A stretch of DNA of 64,000 bases. Origin: Acinetobacter sp. SAAs474 (lineage in GTDB: Bacteria > Pseudomonadota > Gammaproteobacteria > Pseudomonadales > Moraxellaceae). Made by a program: the position numbers and the translations under genes. Below, piece by piece: positions 47,364 to 58,105 of this stretch (its first letter is position 1; each line of letters opens with the position of its first letter). The DNA is taken from NCBI RefSeq assembly GCF_032823475.1, contig NZ_CP127915.1, forward strand, positions 2,480,001 to 2,544,000, in the 5' to 3' direction. The notes under the pieces are model-generated. The model saw nothing but the letters and a program-made list of their open reading frames with translations, was not told the DNA's origin and did not search any database.

Positions 47364-49088
47364 TTATTTTGCAGGCTTAAAACTATCTTTTAAATCTAAA
47401 ATACGATTAAACACAGGTTTTTCAGCACAATGATCATACTGATCTGCTACAAAATACCCTTCACGTTCGAACTGAAAACGATCCTCAGCATGTGCTTGCG
47501 CCAATGCTGGCTCAATGACTGCTTGAACGATTTTTAATGAGTCTGGGTTTAAATTGCTGAGGAAATCCTCGCCTGCTTCAGGATCAGATTCTGTAAATAA
47601 ACGATCATAAATACGTACTTCAGCAGCAACACCCTGAGTTGCAGAAACCCAATGTATTACGCCTTTCACTTTACGGCCTTCAGGATTTTTACCCAGTGTT
47701 GCTGGATCAATTGAACATTTCAGCTCAATAACTTCACCTTGAGCGTCTTTAATCACTTCATCACACTTGATCACATAGGCATGACGCAGACGCACTTCAC
47801 CATTTGGAATTAACCGTTTAAAACCTTTAGGTGGTACTTCTTCAAAATCTTTACGATCAATATAGATTTCAGAAGTTAAAGGAATAATACGCTCTCCCAA
47901 ATCAACGTTAGGATGACGTGCATGAACCAAATCAAGCGCTTCAGGCAAATTCGTTAAAGTCACTTTAAGTGGATTCAACACTGCCATACCACGTGATGCG
48001 GTATTCTCTAGTGATTGACGAATACAATATTCCAACATCGCGACATCGACAATACCATCCGATTTCGATACACCAACACGCTTACAAAAATCACGTAAGC
48101 CTTCTGGCGTAAAACCACGACGACGCATACCAACTACAGTTGGCATCCGAGGATCATCCCAACCATTGACAAATTTACCTTCAACCAAGCGACGTAATTT
48201 ACGTTTTGACGTAATTGTATAATCGATATTTAAACGGCTCGATTCATATTGACGTGGAACATCTTTGGTGCCAACTTTAGCCACCACCCAATCATAAAAT
48301 GGACGATGATCTTGAAATTCCAATGTACACAGTGAATGTGTAATCCCTTCAATGGCATCTGATAATGGATGTGCATAATCATACATTGGATACACTTTCC
48401 ACTTGCTTCCTGTTTGATGATGTTCAGCATGCAAGACACGATATAAAATTGGATCACGCATATGAACATTGGCAGAACTCATGTCAATTTTGGCACGAAG
48501 CACCGCTTCTCCCTCACCAAAACCACCATTATTCATTTTTTCAAAATTAGCCAAATTATCTGCAACAGAGGTATCACGATAAGGTGAATTTTTACCGGGC
48601 TCGTTAAAATTACCTCGATTTAACTTAATCTCATCAGCTGTTTGTAAATCAACATAGGCATCACCCTGTTCAATCAATTGAATTGCCCATGCATATAATT
48701 GATCAAAATAACTGGATGCATAACGAGGTTCACCATTCCAATCAAAACCTAGCCATTTAACATCATGTGCAATACCATCCACATATTCTTGTTCTTCAGC
48801 ATTTGGATTGGTATCATCAAAACGAAGATTACAGAGTCCTGCAAACTCTTGCGCAATGCCAAAGTTAAGACAAATGGCCTTTACATGACCGATATGTAAG
48901 TATCCATTTGGCTCAGGCGGGAAACGTGTAATGACTTTTTGAGTACGGCCTGCCTCTAAGTCACCAGTAATCACCTGACGAATAAAGTCTAAGCCTGGCT
49001 GTTGTTCTTGCTGCACAGCTTCGACGGAGGCATTATTTTGTGTTGTCGGATTGTTTGGCAGAGATGAAACAACATCATTTGGCTTCAT
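47364..49088 (-). CDS. glnS: Glutaminyl-tRNA synthetase
   Basis: Class I synthetase charging tRNA-Gln. The nucleotide-binding motif is [17 protein letters not shown] (HIGH at 65-68). The second class I motif is ITSKRKL, where E. coli has MSKRK, so the Met is a Thr here. [25 protein letters not shown] and the C-terminal anticodon-binding beta barrels are intact. About 574 residues with an extra ~25 disordered N-terminal residues. Divergent from ppiB. Confidence 0.95.
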   Translation of the reverse strand: MKPNDVVSSLPNNPTTQNNASVEAVQQEQQPGLDFIRQVITGDLEAGRTQKVITRFPPEPNGYLHIGHVKAICLNFGIAQEFAGLCNLRFDDTNPNAEEQEYVDGIAHDVKWLGFDWNGEPRYASSYFDQLYAWAIQLIEQGDAYVDLQTADEIKLNRGNFNEPGKNSPYRDTSVADNLANFEKMNNGGFGEGEAVLRAKIDMSSANVHMRDPILYRVLHAEHHQTGSKWKVYPMYDYAHPLSDAIEGITHSLCTLEFQDHRPFYDWVVAKVGTKDVPRQYESSRLNIDYTITSKRKLRRLVEGKFVNGWDDPRMPTVVGMRRRGFTPEGLRDFCKRVGVSKSDGIVDVAMLEYCIRQSLENTASRGMAVLNPLKVTLTNLPEALDLVHARHPNVDLGERIIPLTSEIYIDRKDFEEVPPKGFKRLIPNGEVRLRHAYVIKCDEVIKDAQGEVIELKCSIDPATLGKNPEGRKVKGVIHWVSATQGVAAEVRIYDRLFTESDPEAGEDFLSNLNPDSLKIVQAVIEPALAQAHAEDRFQFEREGYFVADQYDHCAEKPVFNRILDLKDSFKPAK

Positions 49089-49254
49089 AGTAGTAAAATC
49101 ACTTCAAAATTAAAATTAGGATAATTAAAACGCATTTCTTCATTTTTAACAAAAGAAAATCGCATTTTTACTTGCCTTGTAGTTTACAGTTTGCTTATGC
49201 TTCTCTCAACCATAAAACCCATGGCTTTAATGCCCATGTTTAGGAGATTGTACA

Positions 49255-49764
49255 ATGAGTTTTCCTCAAGTCGAATTAAATACCAACAAAGGACGTATTG
49301 TTCTTGAATTAAACAGTGAAAAAGCACCACAAACTGTCGCTAATTTTTTAGAGTATGTCCGTGATGGTTTCTATGATGGCGTTATTTTTCACCGTGTAAT
49401 TGATGGTTTCATGATCCAAGGTGGTGGCATGGATGAAAACTTTAAAGAAAAAGCAACACGTGATTCAATTGAAAACGAAGCAGATAACGGCCTAAGCAAT
49501 GATGAAGGTACTATTGCAATGGCACGTACACAAGCACCACACTCTGCTTCAGCACAGTTCTTTATTAATGTTAAAAATAATAGTTTCTTGAACCATACCG
49601 GTAAAACAGCTCAAGGTTGGGGTTATGCTGTATTTGGTAAAGTGATTGATGGCATGGATGTAGTCAATGAAATTAAAGCTGTTCGCACAGGTAATCGTGG
49701 TTACCATGCAGACGTACCTTTAGAAAATATTGTTATCGAATCTGCTAAAATTATTGCTGAATAA
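49255..49764 (+). CDS. ppiB: Peptidyl-prolyl cis-trans isomerase B (cyclophilin)
   Basis: Cytoplasmic cyclophilin of 169 residues with no signal peptide. Active-site blocks are [14 protein letters not shown] (catalytic Arg), [20 protein letters not shown] and [21 protein letters not shown] lies 8-11 bases before the ATG. Followed by lpxH, an arrangement also known in E. coli. A TAACCCTGC/GCAGGGTTA stem (49775-49810) sits between the two genes. Confidence 0.95.
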   Translation: MSFPQVELNTNKGRIVLELNSEKAPQTVANFLEYVRDGFYDGVIFHRVIDGFMIQGGGMDENFKEKATRDSIENEADNGLSNDEGTIAMARTQAPHSASAQFFINVKNNSFLNHTGKTAQGWGYAVFGKVIDGMDVVNEIKAVRTGNRGYHADVPLENIVIESAKIIAE

Positions 49765-49774
49765 TTTTACACGC

Positions 49775-49810
49775 TAACCCTGCTTAAAATTCAACGATTT
49801 GGCAGGGTTA
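49775..49810 (+). terminator. Intercistronic hairpin ppiB-lpxH
   Basis: TAACCCTGC (49775-49783) pairs with GCAGGGTTA (49802-49810). There is no T-run, so partial termination or 3' protection is more likely than a full stop. Confidence 0.5.
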
Positions 49811-49831
49811 ACGAGATTAAAGGAAAAAACT

Positions 49832-50551
49832 GTGACCTATCTGTTTATTTCAGATTTACATTTGTCACCTAAACATCCTCGTCTAGTACGAGGTTTTTTA
49901 GATTTATTAGACAAGTATCAACATCAAAATACTCAGTTGTATATCCTCGGAGATTGGTTTAACGCCTGGATTGGTGATGATGATACTTCAGCTTGGCTAG
50001 ATGAAATTGTTCAACATCTACAAAATTTTACCCAAGCCAACAATCAAATTTTTTTTCAAGCTGGAAATCGTGATTTTGCGTTGCATGAGCAGTTTCTAGA
50101 CCAATTTGGTGGCCATTTACTGCCTGAAATAGAAACATTAAAAATTGGGCAGTATTCAATTCGTATCGAGCATGGTGATGCATTATGTACAGATGACATT
50201 GCTTATCAGCGCTTTAAAAAAGTGATCCGTCATCCAGTTTTATTGAGTATATTACGTAAAACACCACTAAAATTTAGACAAAAACTAGCACAAGGTTTTC
50301 GTCAAAAAAGCCAAGCTGCCAAAGAAATCAAATCAAATCAAATTATGGATGTAAATGCTGCTGCCGTTGAAAAGGCACTTAGCAATGCTGATATCTTAAT
50401 TCACGGACATACACATCGTCCTGCGATTCATCAGCAAAATCAAAAATTGCGTATTGTTTTAGGTGATTGGAGAGAAAATAACGCACAAATTTTACAAATT
50501 AACTCACCAGATGAGTTCGCCAATTTAAAATTGATATCATGGCATTATTAG
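49832..50551 (+). CDS. lpxH: UDP-2,3-diacylglucosamine diphosphatase
   Basis: Metallophosphoesterase that hydrolyses UDP-diacylglucosamine to lipid X, upstream of LpxB in lipid A synthesis. Metal ligands are visible: Asp8 and His10 in FISDLHLSP, Asp in GDWFNAWIGDD, Asn in GNRDF, His in IEHGDAL and HGHTHRP. The GTG at 49832 is chosen (239 residues): AAGGA lies seven bases upstream and Asp8/His10 then match E. coli numbering. A TTG start 11 codons earlier would overlap the upstream hairpin. Confidence 0.94.
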   Translation: MTYLFISDLHLSPKHPRLVRGFLDLLDKYQHQNTQLYILGDWFNAWIGDDDTSAWLDEIVQHLQNFTQANNQIFFQAGNRDFALHEQFLDQFGGHLLPEIETLKIGQYSIRIEHGDALCTDDIAYQRFKKVIRHPVLLSILRKTPLKFRQKLAQGFRQKSQAAKEIKSNQIMDVNAAAVEKALSNADILIHGHTHRPAIHQQNQKLRIVLGDWRENNAQILQINSPDEFANLKLISWHY

Positions 50552-50569
50552 AAGAATGTTAGCCAAAAA

Positions 50570-50595
50570 AATAAAGAGCTTAACAGCTCTTTATT
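50570..50595. terminator. Bidirectional terminator lpxH / csp
   Basis: AATAAAGAGCT, loop TAAC, AGCTCTTTATT: a perfect 11-bp stem between the convergent genes, followed by TTAC on the plus side. Confidence 0.75.
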
Positions 50596-50610
50596 TTACT
50601 TTTCATCAAC

Positions 50611-50820
50611 TTATAGTGGACGAATTGCACTTGCCTGTGGGCCACGCTTGCCGTCAACTACTTCGAATTGAACACGTTGACCTTCATTAAGCACTTTAAA
50701 ACCACTAGTTTGAATTTCGCTATAATGTGCAAACACATCAGGGCCATTATCTACAGCAATAAAGCCAAAACCTTTAGTTTCATTAAACCATTTAACCGTG
50801 CCAGTTAAAACATTTGACAT
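50611..50820 (-). CDS. CspA-family cold-shock protein
   Basis: A 69-residue single OB-fold RNA/DNA-binding protein, [20 protein letters not shown], with RNP1 KGFGFI and RNP2-like VFAHY (commonly VFVHF). The start MSNVLTGTV is at 50820; the in-frame extension to 50859 is not family-like. The roughly 400-base AT-rich gap upstream could hold the long structured 5' leader typical of cold-shock mRNAs, though no specific element was identified. Confidence 0.92.
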   Translation of the reverse strand: MSNVLTGTVKWFNETKGFGFIAVDNGPDVFAHYSEIQTSGFKVLNEGQRVQFEVVDGKRGPQASAIRPL

Positions 50821-51226
50821 ATGAGTTTCCAAATAAAATTTTTTAAAATAAGTAATCAATAGAAAATTTGAAACAGGATAAATCTAGAAAACGATGAATA
50901 AATGGCAACGAAAAAAAGATTAAAGAGTTACAAAATTTTTTAATGGTTATACTCAAGGCTTAATATACATCATTTTTCAACTAATTCAAGAAAAAATCGA
51001 ATCAATAATCCGATTAATGCGATTAAAAGTATTACAAATTACCTATAGGTTGAATTTAAAAACAAACCAAATCAGCACGATATCACGATGAATTCATTTT
51101 TATTTTTAAGCCATTAATGATTTTACTCACGTCTTCTCTAGATGCCAGCAATAACACATCACTGGCGTTGCCTTGCGTAAAGTCATTCTGATTTAGCGCA
51201 TGAAAATTACTGATCCAGATTAATGC
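50821..51226. other. Gap between mgtC-like gene and csp
   Basis: About 400 AT-rich bases holding the csp promoter and probably a long 5' leader; no gene or clear hairpin seen. Confidence 0.5.
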
Positions 51227-51952
51227 TTAGGCTAAACTATTTTTATCTAAATACGCATGGCGTACTTCTGGCATATCATTTAATAACTGAATAATATGAT
51301 TGATATCTTCCGAATTGGTTGATGTCGCAATTAAAGTTGCTGCAATTTCAACATCTTCGTCACCAAAAGGCTCCACCTCAATATCTTGTGGAGGATAATG
51401 ATATTGCATTAAAGCCTGATCCAACTTATCCATGACCAATTTACTAAATTGTCGTCCGCAGATAATATAAATTACATTTAATAACTCGGTATCGTCATCT
51501 AACGGACGACGATCAATAGCGTGACCAATTGGTCGTAATAAAATATTTGCTGCCAGAATAAAGCCTGTTGCCAACAGTGCTTCAATAATCAAGTCTGCTC
51601 CTGCTGCTGCACCAATTGCGGCAGAACACCATAATGTTGCTGCCGTATTTAAGCCATGAATATTGCCTTCTTCACGCATGATCACACCAGCACCTAAAAA
51701 ACCAATGCCTGACACAACATATGCAATCACCCTTACTGCACCATCACTACCATTTAATGCAACTGCAATATCAACAAATATCGCAGCTCCTAAGGCGACC
51801 AGCACATTGGTTCTCAAACCTGCGGTACGTTGACGATATTGGCGCTCAAAACCAATTAATCCCCCCAAAACAAAGGCGACCACTAAACTCACCAATGTAT
51901 CTAAGAAATGATCCGTTTGCACATGTTGTAAAAATTTTAATGCCATACTCAT
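51227..51952 (-). CDS. MgtC/SapB-family membrane protein
   Basis: A 241-residue protein with an N-terminal MgtC domain of about four membrane segments. Motifs are GGLIGFERQYRQRTAGLRTNVLVALG and GIGFLGAGVIMREEG, then GLNTAATLWCSAAIG. A C-terminal cytoplasmic ACT-like domain (about 160-241) follows, with VEPFGDEDVEIAATL. Related proteins affect Mg2+ homeostasis and virulence in some species by acting on other membrane proteins; here the role is unknown. No neighbour supports a specific pathway. Confidence 0.85.
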   Translation of the reverse strand: MSMALKFLQHVQTDHFLDTLVSLVVAFVLGGLIGFERQYRQRTAGLRTNVLVALGAAIFVDIAVALNGSDGAVRVIAYVVSGIGFLGAGVIMREEGNIHGLNTAATLWCSAAIGAAAGADLIIEALLATGFILAANILLRPIGHAIDRRPLDDDTELLNVIYIICGRQFSKLVMDKLDQALMQYHYPPQDIEVEPFGDEDVEIAATLIATSTNSEDINHIIQLLNDMPEVRHAYLDKNSLA

Positions 51953-52156
51953 TCATCATCTTAAGGTTTATTTTAAATCATATATATCAAGCAAATGATG
52001 ATTTAACAAATTAAAGTATTGAATTGGTAATTCAAAATTAACTTTGCATAATGGTCATAGAAATCTATGTATAATTTATGACATACATACACTAAATATC
52101 ACAACCGATACGATATGATGTATTCACATCACCATCAGTTGATTAAGGAAAATTTC

Positions 52157-52810
52157 ATGGATTTATTGAATGTTTCAAAAACTCGCTATGCGACCAAAGC
52201 CTATGATTCAAGCAAAAAAATCCCACCAGCACAATTTGAACGTTTACTTGAAGTATTAAGATACACCCCTTCATCAATTAACATTCAGCCTTGGCATTTT
52301 TTTATTGCTGATGATGCGCCGGCTAAAGCACGTATTGCCAAAGCATTGGTTGCTCAATATAGCTATAATGCGGCAAAAGTCTTAGATTCCTCTCATACCA
52401 TTGTATTTTGTACCAAAGCAGATATTGATCAGACACATTTGCATAAATTGCTGGAATCTGATGATTTAAATGGCCGTTTTAAAGATGCCGCTGCAAAACA
52501 AGCTCAACAAGCAACACGTTTGGGTTATATAGAATATTATCGTCATGAAAAAGGTGATATTCAACGCTGGGCAGAAAATCAGACCTTTATCGCTTTAGGT
52601 CAAATGTTATTGGCAGCAGGTATTGAACATATTGATGCGACACCGATTGGTGGCTTTGATGAAGCGATTTTATCTAATGAATTACATTTGCCTGAACAAG
52701 GACTTATTCCCTCTGTGATTTTAACACTCGGTTTTCATAGTGACCAAGATTTCAATGCACAGCTACCTAAATCACGATTTAAAGCCGAAGATATTTTTAC
52801 AACATTATAA
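52157..52810 (+). CDS. Oxygen-insensitive NAD(P)H nitroreductase, NfsB-like
   Basis: FMN flavoenzyme of 217 residues. The N-terminal SKTRYATKAYDSSKKI has the FMN-phosphate-binding Arg pattern. Further markers are LRYTPSSINIQPWHFF, AENQTFIALGQMLLAAG and DATPIGGFDE, as in E. coli NfsB. The ATG at 52157 has AAGGA eight bases upstream; the ATG at 52115 has none. It reduces quinones and nitroaromatics by family. A terminator-like stem follows. Confidence 0.9.
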   Translation: MDLLNVSKTRYATKAYDSSKKIPPAQFERLLEVLRYTPSSINIQPWHFFIADDAPAKARIAKALVAQYSYNAAKVLDSSHTIVFCTKADIDQTHLHKLLESDDLNGRFKDAAAKQAQQATRLGYIEYYRHEKGDIQRWAENQTFIALGQMLLAAGIEHIDATPIGGFDEAILSNELHLPEQGLIPSVILTLGFHSDQDFNAQLPKSRFKAEDIFTTL

Positions 52811-52841
52811 TATCGCAGAGATAAAATAGCATCCATACAGT

Positions 52842-52885
52842 ATTGATCTGCAATGCCTACGATATGTTGACGCATGCAGATCAAT
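52842..52885. terminator. Hairpin after nitroreductase gene
   Basis: ATTGATCTGCA (52842-52852) pairs exactly with TGCAGATCAAT (52875-52885); between convergent genes, no T-run. Confidence 0.5.
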
Positions 52886-52950
52886 CGCAATACCCTAATT
52901 CAGTATCAAATTAATCTTCATGTTTCAGTATAAAACGTATCATGATCGAC

Positions 52951-53808
52951 TTAAGCTGTCATTGCATAAGCCAGACAGGCAACGCTGAATATTCCCAAAA
53001 TTAAACCTATGGCTGCTGATACTTTTAATCTTTCTTTAAAAAAAAGTAGCCCACTCATTACACCGAATATAACAACCAACAAATTCATGGTGGCAAACAC
53101 GATTGCAGGGGTATCTTTAAGCAATAGATGTGCCTTCACATATAAGGCAATGTTGGCAAAATTAATTACGCCTAATCCTAAACCAGCAACAATATTTTTT
53201 CTTTGACCAAAATGACCGCATGTTAATTTGATATAACTTAAAGCCAATATAAATGCAGCAACAAATACCAAATTCAATGCAACGGTAAATTGCAGTCCTA
53301 GACCTGTGGTATATTTTAATAAAATATCAATACAAGCATAGCCTATCCATACCAATATTAGATAAAGTATACCTTGATCTTTTGTCAATTGGGTTGAGGA
53401 ACGCTGTGAAAAAAGAATCAGTACTATGGCCAATATGCCACAAACAATGCCCAACCATTTATAGTGATTAAACTGTTCGTTAAAAATAAAGTATGCTGCA
53501 CTTAAAGATAAAATTACGGATAAGCGCTGTGCAATTTCTGTCTTTAAAATCCCCGCTGTTTGTAATGATTTGGCTAAAAACAAAAATACACTGGGCAATA
53601 ACCCCCCTAAAGCAACAATTAACAACCACGGCGTATGCGTGAAGGAAAGATGGACAATATCTGGCTTGAACCAAAAAAAACACAAAACACTGGCAGCTGC
53701 ATAATTCCAAGCAATCATTTGCAAAGGAATAAACCCCGTGTTGCTACAGACTTTTAATAAAATTGAAACAGCAACACTGCACAGTGCTGCAATAAAAATC
53801 AGTTCCAT
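52951..53808 (-). CDS. DMT-superfamily (EamA) transporter
   Basis: An inner-membrane protein of about ten hydrophobic segments in two EamA-like halves. The second half carries the YVKAHLLLKDTPAIVFATMNLL and FFKERLKVSAAIGLILG patterns. Length 285 from the ATG at 53808 (MELIFIAAL); a TTG five codons earlier is possible. Substrate unknown; relatives export amino acids or metabolites. It stands alone between the nitroreductase and fba. Confidence 0.8.
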   Translation of the reverse strand: MELIFIAALCSVAVSILLKVCSNTGFIPLQMIAWNYAAASVLCFFWFKPDIVHLSFTHTPWLLIVALGGLLPSVFLFLAKSLQTAGILKTEIAQRLSVILSLSAAYFIFNEQFNHYKWLGIVCGILAIVLILFSQRSSTQLTKDQGILYLILVWIGYACIDILLKYTTGLGLQFTVALNLVFVAAFILALSYIKLTCGHFGQRKNIVAGLGLGVINFANIALYVKAHLLLKDTPAIVFATMNLLVVIFGVMSGLLFFKERLKVSAAIGLILGIFSVACLAYAMTA

Positions 53809-54014
53809 GTCTAAATTCTTCAATTCAAAAGTTGATGCTAACTAAAATTCTTGCCTCATCATTGACGATTTGGCTAACATGCTCACATAGCAGATTACTC
53901 GCCATTTATGTCACATCAATCTTATAGCGTTCATTATGAATACAGATCAACAGATCCTCTGCTTCAGATTAACTCAGCATGCAGATTTGCTAAAATCGTA
54001 ATAATTTTCCAGAT

Positions 54015-54042
54015 AAAAAGCCCACAAAATGTGGGCTTTTTA
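54015..54042. terminator. Terminator after fba
   Basis: AAAAAGCCCAC, loop AAAAT, GTGGGCTTTTT: a perfect stem with A- and T-runs, 17 bases past the fba stop on the minus strand; works in either direction. Confidence 0.85.
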
Positions 54043-54058
54043 TCAATCATTATACTGA

Positions 54059-55096
54059 TTATTTATAACGGCTCACCATTTTCTCTAAAGAAATTGGGCG
54101 AATTTTATCGGCATGACCCGCTGTTCCAAATGCTTCATAACGATCAACACAAATTTGTTGCATTGCATCTACAGTTGCACTGAAGAATTTACGTGGATCA
54201 AATTCACTTGGTTTTTCAGCCATCATACGACGCATTGCTCCCGTAGAAGCTAGACGTAAATCGGTATCAATATTAATTTTACGCACACCATGCTTGATGG
54301 CTTCAACCAGTTGTTCCACAGGAACACCATAGGTCTCTTTAATATCGCCGCCATATTGATTAATCACAGCTAACCATTCTTGTGGCACCGAGCTTGAACC
54401 ATGCATCACCAAATGTGTATTTGGTAAAGCTGCATGAATCTCTTTAATACGGTCAATTGCCAGAATATCGCCTGTAGGTGGGCGAGTAAATTTATACGCA
54501 CCATGAGATGTACCTACAGCAATTGCCAATGCATCAACATCAGTATCTGCAACAAAACGGCGTGCTTCGTCTACTGAAGTTAACAGCTGTGAATGATCTA
54601 GTACGCCTTCTGCGCCCACACCATCTTCTTCACCAGCCATACCTGTTTCTAGGCTACCCAAACAGCCAATTTCGCCTTCTACCGAAACACCACAAGCATG
54701 TGCCATTTGTACAGTACGACGTGTTACATCCACATTATATTCATATGATGTTGGTGTTTTACCATCTGCACCTAAAGAACCATCCATCATTACTGATGAA
54801 AAACCCAATTGAATAGAACGCTGGCAAACATCTGGATCAGTACCATGATCTTGATGCATAACCACTGGAATATGTGGCCATTCTTCAATCGCTGCCAAAA
54901 TTAAATGACGCAAGAAAGGTGCGCCTGCATATTTACGTGCACCTGCTGATGCTTGCACAATTACAGGTGAATTGGTTGCATCTGCTGCAAGCATAATTGC
55001 ACGCATTTGTTCTAAATTGTTTACATTAAACGCTGGTACGCCGTAATTGTGTTCAGCGGCGTGATCCAAGAGCTGGCGCAATGAAATAAGAGCCAT
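54059..55096 (-). CDS. fba: Class II fructose-bisphosphate aldolase
   Basis: Zinc-dependent aldolase interconverting fructose-1,6-bisphosphate with two triose phosphates. The metal-binding VMHQDHGTD is near residues 77-85. The zinc-loop region [19 protein letters not shown] and [15 protein letters not shown] (phosphate binding) are intact. At 345 residues it is of the longer class IIA/B type seen with CbbA. Downstream of pgk on the same strand, with a lipoprotein gene and its own promoter between. Confidence 0.94.
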   Translation of the reverse strand: MALISLRQLLDHAAEHNYGVPAFNVNNLEQMRAIMLAADATNSPVIVQASAGARKYAGAPFLRHLILAAIEEWPHIPVVMHQDHGTDPDVCQRSIQLGFSSVMMDGSLGADGKTPTSYEYNVDVTRRTVQMAHACGVSVEGEIGCLGSLETGMAGEEDGVGAEGVLDHSQLLTSVDEARRFVADTDVDALAIAVGTSHGAYKFTRPPTGDILAIDRIKEIHAALPNTHLVMHGSSSVPQEWLAVINQYGGDIKETYGVPVEQLVEAIKHGVRKINIDTDLRLASTGAMRRMMAEKPSEFDPRKFFSATVDAMQQICVDRYEAFGTAGHADKIRPISLEKMVSRYK

Positions 55097-55170
55097 AATA
55101 TCCTCCCAGGTAGTGGGCCTATTCTACCTTGTGATTTATTTCAATTCAGCAACATTTGATGATTTTTAAA

Positions 55171-55199
55171 AAAAAGTCCTCTTTATTCGAGGACTTTTT
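55171..55199 (-). terminator. Terminator after the lipoprotein gene
   Basis: AAAAAGTCCTC, a seven-base loop, GAGGACTTTTT: a perfect stem with flanking A and T runs; it separates the lipoprotein gene from fba. Confidence 0.85.
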
Positions 55200-55248
55200 T
55201 ACATTTGGATAATATTTAACGCTATATCCATCATATTTTTAAATTTTT

Positions 55249-55509
55249 TTAATTATGGTCTTGGTGAGGTGTAACGGCATCTGCTGGTGCATTGGCAATA
55301 TCAGCAGGTACATCCTTATTCTTTTCATCTAAAATAGGCTGGTCAACAGAATCAATTGCACTTTGCTGCTGCGGTGAAATAGCCTCAACAGCTACTGCTG
55401 ATGCCTCACTGCTACTTGGCGTTTCAGGCGCCTTGTCTTTTTGGCCACATGCGGTTAAAAACAAAGAAGTTCCAATTATGACTGCGATTAAAGAAAATGG
55501 TTTCATCAT
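55249..55509 (-). CDS. Small predicted lipoprotein
   Basis: 86 residues with a lipoprotein signal: hydrophobic FSLIAVIIGTSLF, then the lipobox LTAC (Cys21). The mature part is an Ala/Ser/Pro/Glu-rich, probably unstructured chain ending in HQDHN. Not recognised as a characterised family. It lies between pgk and fba and has its own terminator. The residue after Cys is Gly, so outer-membrane sorting is likely by the +2 rule. Confidence 0.75.
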   Translation of the reverse strand: MMKPFSLIAVIIGTSLFLTACGQKDKAPETPSSSEASAVAVEAISPQQQSAIDSVDQPILDEKNKDVPADIANAPADAVTPHQDHN

Positions 55510-55662
55510 GATGTCTCAAGGCAAACTTTTATAAAGCAAAAAAAGCATATGACAAATATATTTCATTTTCATGACGTCTAGATCAACAGAAGATTGCAGA
55601 AATATTGAAAAATTGTTTTTGTTCATCACAAAAAGTGAACTTTATTTTAATTCATGGTTGAT

Positions 55663-55706
55663 TTTAACATGTTAAACATGCCAATCAGTAACAGGACTGA
55701 TTGGCA
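55663..55706 (-). terminator. Hairpin and palindrome after pgk
   Basis: TGCCAATCAGT (55679-55689) pairs with ACTGATTGGCA (55696-55706). Next to it is the perfect palindrome TTTAACATGTTAAA (55663-55676), which gives a weak T-containing tail on the minus strand. Confidence 0.6.
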
Positions 55707-55725
55707 CATCGAGTAAAATTATAAA

Positions 55726-56913
55726 CTAAGCACGTTCTAATAATACTGCAACAGCTGGCAGCGTTTTACCTTCTACAAATTCAAGGAATGCACCACCGCC
55801 CGTAGAAATATAACCCATTTGATCTGCAACTTGGTATTTATCAATTGCAGCTAGCGTATCACCACCGCCAGCAATTGAAAAACCTTCTGATTCAGCAATT
55901 GCCAAAGAAAGTGCTTTGGTTCCCTCACCAAATTGATCCACTTCAAACACACCAACTGGACCATTCCAGAGAATTGTTTTAGATGTTTTTAAAATTTGTG
56001 CAAAAGCTTGGGCTGTTTCTGGACCTACATCCAAAATCATATCGTTATCTGTAACATCTGCCACCTTTTTCACTGTTGCTTTTGCCATAGCCAAAGAACC
56101 TAAGAAGTCAGCAAAATTAATTTCTGATGCATCAGCAACTACCACATCTGTTGGTAATGGTACAGAAACCTTGGCAGCAATCGCTTTGGCTGTATCAATT
56201 AAATCATGCTCACATAATGATTTACCAACGTTATATCCTGCTGCTGCGAGGAAAGTATTGGCAATTCCACCACCGACAATCAACTGATCACAAATTTCAG
56301 AGAGTGAAGTCAAGACATCAAGTTTAGTGGAAACTTTGGAACCCGCTACAATTGCAACCATTGGTTTTTCTGGTGTTTTTAATGCACGGCCTAAAGCATC
56401 TAACTCTGCTGCAAGCAATGGCCCTGCAGCAGCAACTTTTGCCAAACGCGCCACACCTTCAGTAGATGCTTCAGCACGATGTGCTGTACCAAAAGCATCC
56501 ATAACAAAAATATCACATAGCGCAGCATATTGGGCAGCAAGCTCAGGGTTGTTTTTCTTTTCACCTACATTAAAACGGCAATTTTCAAGCAACACAACTT
56601 GACCCGGAGCAACCTCTACACCATCCAGATAATCTGTTAGTAATTGCACTTCTTGACCAAGTGCTTGTGTTAAATATGCTGCAACAGGTGCGAGAGATTG
56701 CTCAGCTTTAGGCTCACCTTCAACTGGACGACCCAGATGTGAATACACCATTACCGCAGCACCTTGATCTATAGCTGCTTGAATTGTCGGCAATGCTGCA
56801 CGTAAACGTGCGTCACTTGTAATCACACCATTTTTAACAGGAACATTTAGATCCTCGCGAATCAAAACACGCTTACCTGCTAAATCAAGTTCAGTCATAC
56901 GTTGAAAGTTCAT
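55726..56913 (-). CDS. pgk: Phosphoglycerate kinase
   Basis: Glycolytic enzyme making ATP from 1,3-bisphosphoglycerate. N-terminal substrate motifs are [14 protein letters not shown] and SHLGRP; the basic-patch FNVGEKKNN and [10 protein letters not shown] also fit. The C-terminal nucleotide domain has [15 protein letters not shown] and [11 protein letters not shown]. The C-terminal loop [12 protein letters not shown], followed by [10 protein letters not shown], is intact. 395 residues, normal. Confidence 0.96.
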   Translation of the reverse strand: MNFQRMTELDLAGKRVLIREDLNVPVKNGVITSDARLRAALPTIQAAIDQGAAVMVYSHLGRPVEGEPKAEQSLAPVAAYLTQALGQEVQLLTDYLDGVEVAPGQVVLLENCRFNVGEKKNNPELAAQYAALCDIFVMDAFGTAHRAEASTEGVARLAKVAAAGPLLAAELDALGRALKTPEKPMVAIVAGSKVSTKLDVLTSLSEICDQLIVGGGIANTFLAAAGYNVGKSLCEHDLIDTAKAIAAKVSVPLPTDVVVADASEINFADFLGSLAMAKATVKKVADVTDNDMILDVGPETAQAFAQILKTSKTILWNGPVGVFEVDQFGEGTKALSLAIAESEGFSIAGGGDTLAAIDKYQVADQMGYISTGGGAFLEFVEGKTLPAVAVLLERA

Positions 56914-57055
56914 GTATAGCTCACTTTATATATTTAAAAATCGCACAGATTCTAAATGATTATACAAAAAAAGGTTAGTTTCTTTTTATAGAAAAGATGG
57001 CGAAAGTCTGAGTTTTGATTATGATAGAGGGATGTCACATTGAAATAGCTAGAAT

Positions 57056-57439
57056 ATGTCTATACATCCTGAGCCGAACATCAATCGATTTAACGTATTC
57101 GGACAACCTTTAGCCAGTTGCTGCTACTCACCAATCACAGGTTATTTCAGAAATGGATTTTGTCATATTTCGCCGATTGACTCTGGTCAACATACTGTAT
57201 GTGCTCAAATGACATCAGAATTTTTAAATTATTCACAGCAAACAGGCAATGATTTAATTACACCGATTCCTGAAATTGACTTTATCGGACTTCAACCTGG
57301 TGATTTTTGGTGTATTTGTGTCACACGATGGGTAGATGCCTATCAAGCAGGAAAAGCACCTCCCCTTAAATTAGAAGCATGTCATCAATCGGTACTATCA
57401 TATGTTTCGCTTGATGTTCTTATGGAATATGCAATGTAA
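57056..57439 (+). CDS. DUF2237 family protein
   Basis: A 127-residue small protein with the family pattern NVFGQPLASCCYSPITGYFR, then HTVCAQMTSEFLNYSQQTGN, then LQPGDFWCICVTRW. Five to six conserved cysteines suggest metal binding or redox sensitivity. Function unknown. Its stop overlaps the maf start (ATGTAATG), so the two are translated together. Divergent from pgk. Confidence 0.82.
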   Translation: MSIHPEPNINRFNVFGQPLASCCYSPITGYFRNGFCHISPIDSGQHTVCAQMTSEFLNYSQQTGNDLITPIPEIDFIGLQPGDFWCICVTRWVDAYQAGKAPPLKLEACHQSVLSYVSLDVLMEYAM

Positions 57440-58032
57440 TGACTCAACCTCGTATTATTTTGGCTTCAAGTAGTCAAACACGTCAAACATTAATGAATCG
57501 CCTGCCACTTGACTATCAAGTTATTGCGCCCGATATTGATGAGTCTCCTCGCGATGACGCTCATGCTGACGATCTGGCAAAACGCTTGGCTTTTGAGAAA
57601 GCAGCACATATTTCACAACAATATCCAGATGCTATTGTGATTGGTTCAGATCAAGTCGCTTGGCGTGAAGGTGCACCAGATGTTTTTATTGGTAAACCGC
57701 TATCAGAAACGAAAGCCATTCAGCAGTTACAAGCCAACTCAGATAAAATTGTGTATTTTAGTACCGCACTTAGTGTACAACTACGCGCGCAACAGTTTGA
57801 ACATACTATTGTTGAACATTATAAAGTTAAATTTAGAAAACTGAACTTAGATGAGATTCAACGCTATGTCGCCATTGAACAACCACTGCATTGTGCTGGA
57901 AGCTTTAAATGTGAAGGTTTGGGGATTAGCTTATTTGAAGAAATGAATGGTCTAGATCAAACCACACTAATGGGTATGCCCATGATTCAACTGTGTAATA
58001 TTTTAAGAAAACTACATTTGGCCATACCTTAG
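57439..58032 (+). CDS. Maf-family nucleotide pyrophosphatase (YceF-like)
   Basis: House-cleaning pyrophosphatase acting on modified nucleoside triphosphates. The N-terminal P-loop-like ILASSSQTRQTLMNRLPL, PDIDES, VIGSDQVAW and GKPLSETKAIQQLQ fit. The segment GSFKCEGLGISLFEEMNGLD indicates the YceF branch (m7GTP-preferring in E. coli) rather than YhdE (dTTP/UTP). 197 residues. Co-transcribed after the DUF2237 gene. Confidence 0.9.
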   Translation: MTQPRIILASSSQTRQTLMNRLPLDYQVIAPDIDESPRDDAHADDLAKRLAFEKAAHISQQYPDAIVIGSDQVAWREGAPDVFIGKPLSETKAIQQLQANSDKIVYFSTALSVQLRAQQFEHTIVEHYKVKFRKLNLDEIQRYVAIEQPLHCAGSFKCEGLGISLFEEMNGLDQTTLMGMPMIQLCNILRKLHLAIP

Positions 58033-58105
58033 AAAGGTTCTTCATCAATCCAAAAATTCATATGCTTAAAAATATTTATAAAAAAAGTGTATTGAATATC
58101 AGTAC

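Noticed and set aside
53908..54183. 91-codon forward frame between the EamA gene and fba
   Set aside because: It runs through the fba terminator into antisense of fba; no start site.
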